From an uncultured Methylomonas sp. (GTDB lineage Bacteria; Pseudomonadota; Gammaproteobacteria; Methylococcales; Methylomonadaceae), in the NCBI GenBank assembly GCA_936941155.1, contig CAKZJE010000031.1:62001-126000 (forward strand): DNA of 64,000 nucleotides, given 5' to 3'. The position numbers and the translations under genes were made by a program. Numbering within the stretch: the first letter of the stretch is position 1; each line of letters starts with the position of its first letter. The notes beneath the pieces were generated by a model. That model had not been told where the DNA came from. It made no database searches and saw only the letters and a program-made list of their open reading frames with translations. Below are positions 60,847-64,000 of the stretch, piece by piece.

Positions 60847-62817
60847 TTAATCCGGCTTTGATTTAGGATGAGATTCTAACCAGCCACTGACTTTATCTTG
60901 TAGTTCCAATTCGGTTGCCGGCAATAAACTGCGTGGATCAAATCGCAATTGATAATGCAGTTTCGCCAGCGATTCTAATTCTGTCATTTGCAAACGTTTT
61001 ACCCATTGCGCACTGCTTTCATATTTATTTCTTGCAAATTCCGTGTTTGCAAACTGTGCTTCAATCAAATAAAACGCAGAATCCAAGCCTTGCAAAGCAA
61101 TTGTTTCACGCGAAACATGAGCATTTTGCGTAGTCGTGCGAGTTAATTGTCGTCTCGCTGAATAAATTCGCCAGCCGATATAACAAGCCAACAAGAAAGC
61201 CGCTCCCAACCAAATACTGTTTTGATTTTTATCATGCCGCGCTTGCCATTGTTTCAGTGCGAATAAACGATTGGAAAACCAATCATTTAGCGGCTGAAAG
61301 AAACTGGCTTGTTCATTTTCCATTTCCAGCCATTGTGACGGCGTGGAATCAACCATTTGCCATTTTCCATCAATGTAGGCAATTGCCCACGCATGAGCAT
61401 GACGGCGGCGCACCACATATAATTGCTGCTGCGGATCAAATTCTTCAACGGCATAACCATTTGCCAAACGTGCTGGAATTCCCGCTTGGCGCAGCAATAA
61501 CACCGATGCGACCGCAAAATATTCACAATGTCCGGCTTTGCTTTTTAAAATAAAATTTCGCAGGGCTAAATCCGCATCCGGTTCTGAACCTAAATACAGA
61601 CTGTAATAAAAGTTGTGCCGAAAATAGTGCGTGATTTCAGCAGCAGCGGCTTGAGGTTTCAGTTCTGATAATTTCAAATTGCGACCAAGTTGCATCAACC
61701 AATCGCTATGTTGTTTCGGAATTTGTAAATCATAACGACTGGGTGCGCCATTTCTTTCACCCGTGAAAAACACTCGATAATCGGCAAAGTCGGGTGCGTC
61801 AGTGATTTTTATCGCGCCTAGCGAGTTGTATTGCAAATTTGCCCCTTCCAAACCTGTGACATTCAGCGTGCCATCGGGCAAAGCTAAGATTTCCTCACGC
61901 TTATTAAATTGCTGCAAAATTTCCAACTCTTGCAACGTTTGGTTTTGCGTGGCTTGCACGGGATTGTCATCGCTAAAAACATAGCGCGAGACCGACCAAC
62001 TTTTGCCTAAATAGCGGTCATAACTGGCTTGCAATAAATAGAGTGGTTGCTGTGCTTTCACGCGAAAAACGATTTTATCGGATAATTTCATCTCGCCTAA
62101 ATCGCCAATCGAAGTTTGTGTTTTAAAAGGATCGGCTTCCCAATTTCCTAACCATTCCAAAGAGTTATATTCAATAATATTTTGCAAACGCCGTAAGCCT
62201 TGTTGACCAAAATGCCCGCTGACAATCGCCAGCGTTATCAGAAAAAACCATGCGGATTTTGAGGCGTGTTTCGGGCGCGAACTCCATAACACGGCAATAA
62301 ACAGCGCAATCGCGACGGCAAAATAATTTAAATTTTGCACATTTGCCGCGCCCGCGCTGAGAATCGTTAAAGCGGCGTAGGGGAGTTGAAAATCAATTTC
62401 AGGAGCTGAAGTGAGACCTTCCAAGTTTTTAAAACCTGGAAGGTCTAAGCGATGTTTTTTTTGCGAGAATTGCCGGCGACGATAGGAATAAAACAGTGTG
62501 CCTAGCGGTAATTTTTGTTCGCTGCTGAATAATTGCGCAAACAGTACAGGGCAAAATAATAGCGGCAACCATTTCAACACGATAAAAATCGGGCGTTCAT
62601 CCACTTGCGTCACATACACATACATCAACAGCAGCATCGTTAACAGCGACGCTAAATCACCCCAGCGATAAAATTGTTGCAAGGTAATCTGCCAACGCCA
62701 AGTGATTGATTTATTAATAGTAATAATCAGAAGTAGTCCAGCCGCTGCTATCCATGTTTGCAACAGCCACGCCCACGCCACCAAACTGAAAATTAAAAAA
62801 AACAATGCGCGATTCAT
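60847..62817 (-). CDS. TgpA-like transglutaminase membrane protein, with a repeat inside
   Basis: 656 residues. DUF3488 N-terminal part with about six membrane helices (1-200), then a transglutaminase domain with Cys-His-Asp: SKAGHCEYFAVASVLLLRQAGIPARLANGY (Cys), RRRHAHAWAIAY (His), VDSTP (Asp). DUF4129-type C-terminus after a last membrane helix (about 540). Acts in or near the periplasm; TgpA of Pseudomonas is essential for growth. Residues LDLPGFKNLEGL near residue 126 are encoded by a family C palindrome (62414-62446). Overlaps the DUF58 gene by 4 bases. Confidence 0.9.
   Translation of the reverse strand: MNRALFFLIFSLVAWAWLLQTWIAAAGLLLIITINKSITWRWQITLQQFYRWGDLASLLTMLLLMYVYVTQVDERPIFIVLKWLPLLFCPVLFAQLFSSEQKLPLGTLFYSYRRRQFSQKKHRLDLPGFKNLEGLTSAPEIDFQLPYAALTILSAGAANVQNLNYFAVAIALFIAVLWSSRPKHASKSAWFFLITLAIVSGHFGQQGLRRLQNIIEYNSLEWLGNWEADPFKTQTSIGDLGEMKLSDKIVFRVKAQQPLYLLQASYDRYLGKSWSVSRYVFSDDNPVQATQNQTLQELEILQQFNKREEILALPDGTLNVTGLEGANLQYNSLGAIKITDAPDFADYRVFFTGERNGAPSRYDLQIPKQHSDWLMQLGRNLKLSELKPQAAAAEITHYFRHNFYYSLYLGSEPDADLALRNFILKSKAGHCEYFAVASVLLLRQAGIPARLANGYAVEEFDPQQQLYVVRRRHAHAWAIAYIDGKWQMVDSTPSQWLEMENEQASFFQPLNDWFSNRLFALKQWQARHDKNQNSIWLGAAFLLACYIGWRIYSARRQLTRTTTQNAHVSRETIALQGLDSAFYLIEAQFANTEFARNKYESSAQWVKRLQMTELESLAKLHYQLRFDPRSLLPATELELQDKVSGWLESHPKSKPD
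62414..62446. repeat. Family C palindrome inserted in frame in the tgpA-like gene
   Basis: 33 bases = 11 codons, arms AGACCTTCCA / TGGAAGGTCT. Lies in a loop between membrane helices, where it adds about LDLPGFKNLEGL. Confidence 0.88.
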
Positions 62818-64000
62818 AAAGCCGCCAATTCGTTTTCCAGATGTTGATAATTGAGCAAATAAAAATGCTGCGGTTTATTGGCGCATTGCGCTGTGCTGAG
62901 CGAGCCGTCATGGACTAAAAACACTGCTACCGGCAAACCTTGTGCCGCGAGCGTTTTCAGCAATTGTTGCCGCAGATCATCCCAGTGCATGAGCACACAC
63001 ACAAAGCTGCTGCATTGACCAGCGCGACTTAACACCGCTTGTTGCAATGGCAAAAAATTATCGGTATCGCTGCTTTGCACAGAGGCTAAAATTTCTTGCA
63101 AATGAGGCAAATGATCGACACCGCGTCCGGTAGTGAAACAATAGGTTTCTTGCCCGACAAACATTAAATCCAGCAAAGATTCCGTTTGTCGCTCCATCAT
63201 GGCGACAGACGCTGCAATGGAAACGGCGGCTTCAAAAACATCGGGTTCTGTATTGCCGATAAAGGTATCGAGCAACAAGGCGCGGCGCACAAAATATTCA
63301 TCTTGATAATCTTTCACAATCAATTTGCCGTGCTTGGCAAAACTTTTCCAATGAATTTTATTCAAAGGGTCGCCGTGTTGATAATCACGCAACCCCATAA
63401 ATTCTGAAGAATTGCCGACCGAATTTGCTAATGACACGCCGCCGGCTTGATATTTATGTTTGCCGGTGAGTGCTAACGGTTTCAGCGGATAACGTTTCGG
63501 CAAAATCAAACAGCTTTGTGATTCGTTAATGGGAATTAAGCGGCGAAATAAACCGAGCACATCCGGTTTTGCAAGAAAGCTGCTGGCAAAGTGGATTTTT
63601 CCGCGCCGTAACGGTGTGAAATTGATGTTGATTGTTGTCGATTTTTGCTTCAGTTCAGGAATTGGCGTTTCAGGAATAATGCCGCCGCGTTGATAGATTA
63701 AATAACGTCGCCATTGATTGAAACTGATGCCGCGTTTGCGTCGTGTTTTTTTGTTACGCGAATAGAAATGTTGCAATTGCGCATAAGAAGGAAAGTTGTC
63801 TGCCAATTGTTCAATTAAGGCTAAATCAGAATAGTTTTTCGCGCCTAAATTTGTGAGTGTGACCGTGTAAGAAAACGATTCACCCACTGTGCCATAACGC
63901 GGCAGTTGGCGTTTGATGGAAACTTTTAAGCGATTGAATAGATTATTCAGTACCGCAAAAATCAAAATAATCAGCAAAAATACAAACAATTGATAAGTGT
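62814..64000 (-). CDS. DUF58-domain protein (5' end outside window)
   Basis: The frame stays open to base 64000, so the start is beyond the edge; a TTG at 63989 is inside the frame only. Visible ~395 residues: two membrane segments at the start (VFLLIILIFAVLNNLF), RYGTVGESFSYTVTLTN, then DUF58 (GLRDYQHGDPLNKIHWKSFAKHGKLIVKDYQDE) and a von-Willebrand-like end. DUF58 genes usually sit between a MoxR ATPase and a transglutaminase, as here. moxR would be expected off the edge. Confidence 0.92.
   Translation of the reverse strand, partial: TYQLFVFLLIILIFAVLNNLFNRLKVSIKRQLPRYGTVGESFSYTVTLTNLGAKNYSDLALIEQLADNFPSYAQLQHFYSRNKKTRRKRGISFNQWRRYLIYQRGGIIPETPIPELKQKSTTININFTPLRRGKIHFASSFLAKPDVLGLFRRLIPINESQSCLILPKRYPLKPLALTGKHKYQAGGVSLANSVGNSSEFMGLRDYQHGDPLNKIHWKSFAKHGKLIVKDYQDEYFVRRALLLDTFIGNTEPDVFEAAVSIAASVAMMERQTESLLDLMFVGQETYCFTTGRGVDHLPHLQEILASVQSSDTDNFLPLQQAVLSRAGQCSSFVCVLMHWDDLRQQLLKTLAAQGLPVAVFLVHDGSLSTAQCANKPQHFYLLNYQHLENELAAL

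Overview
The window looks like chromosome from an AT-rich (about 40% GC by eye) gammaproteobacterium. Gene pairs and orders support the class: hemX-hemY, dusB-fis, apaG-apaH, argS followed by a SPOR-domain gene, gap followed by pyk, msrP-msrQ. The mix of sodium/proton antiporters, siroheme-decarboxylase-like genes, many gas, heme and light sensors, TPR proteins, XisH/XisI relics and abundant palindromic repeats would fit a Thiotrichales or Beggiatoa-like filamentous bacterium or a relative. That assignment is inference and no 16S gene is present.

Layout. 1-2.1 kb: end of a heme operon (hemX fragment, hemY). 2.1-4.1 kb: a small secreted protein and a solitary N6-adenine methyltransferase. 4.2-10.2 kb: trpD, two tandem NhaD antiporters, kup. 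10.4-14.3 kb (minus strand): purD, SPOR protein, argS. 14.4-19.4 kb: pdxA, a methyltransferase, a HEPN gene with an overlapping partner, a DUF523/DUF1722 protein and an SDR protein. 19.6-21.4 kb: a cytosine methyltransferase plus HNH nuclease restriction-modification pair. 21.5-26.9 kb: a corrinoid module (reductive activator, corrinoid protein, frameshifted MtaA/UroD-like methyltransferase, hybrid histidine kinase) with no substrate methyltransferase. 27-31.3 kb (minus): pyk, gap, dacB. 31.7-34.9 kb: an SPFH / NAD-kinase-like pair and two siroheme-decarboxylase-like genes. 35-38.6 kb (minus): an accessory patch with living and dead pieces (vapB with vapC remnant, DUF2442/DUF4160, an 8-repeat TPR gene plus a relic of a second TPR gene, xisI plus a xisH relic, a membrane protein). 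38.6-50.9 kb: apaH, apaG, mpl, a zinc-ribbon gene, trmL, glgP, secA, dusB-fis, purH. 51-60.8 kb: a sensory stretch (three-receiver protein, arsM-like gene, protoglobin, heme-sensing HD-GYP protein, SRPBCC-LOV-hydroxylase operon, msrPQ). 60.8-64 kb (minus): tgpA-like transglutaminase and a DUF58 gene cut by the window edge.

The most striking structural feature is at least six families of short palindromic repeats scattered between genes. Two copies lie in frame inside conserved genes (mpl and the tgpA-like gene), lengthening the proteins, much like the palindromic elements known inside Rickettsia genes. The best candidates for undescribed biology are the corrinoid module that ends in a histidine kinase instead of a substrate methyltransferase, and the SRPBCC-LOV-hydroxylase operon with an operator-like palindrome. 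I saw no rRNA, tRNA, CRISPR array, complete insertion sequence or prophage.
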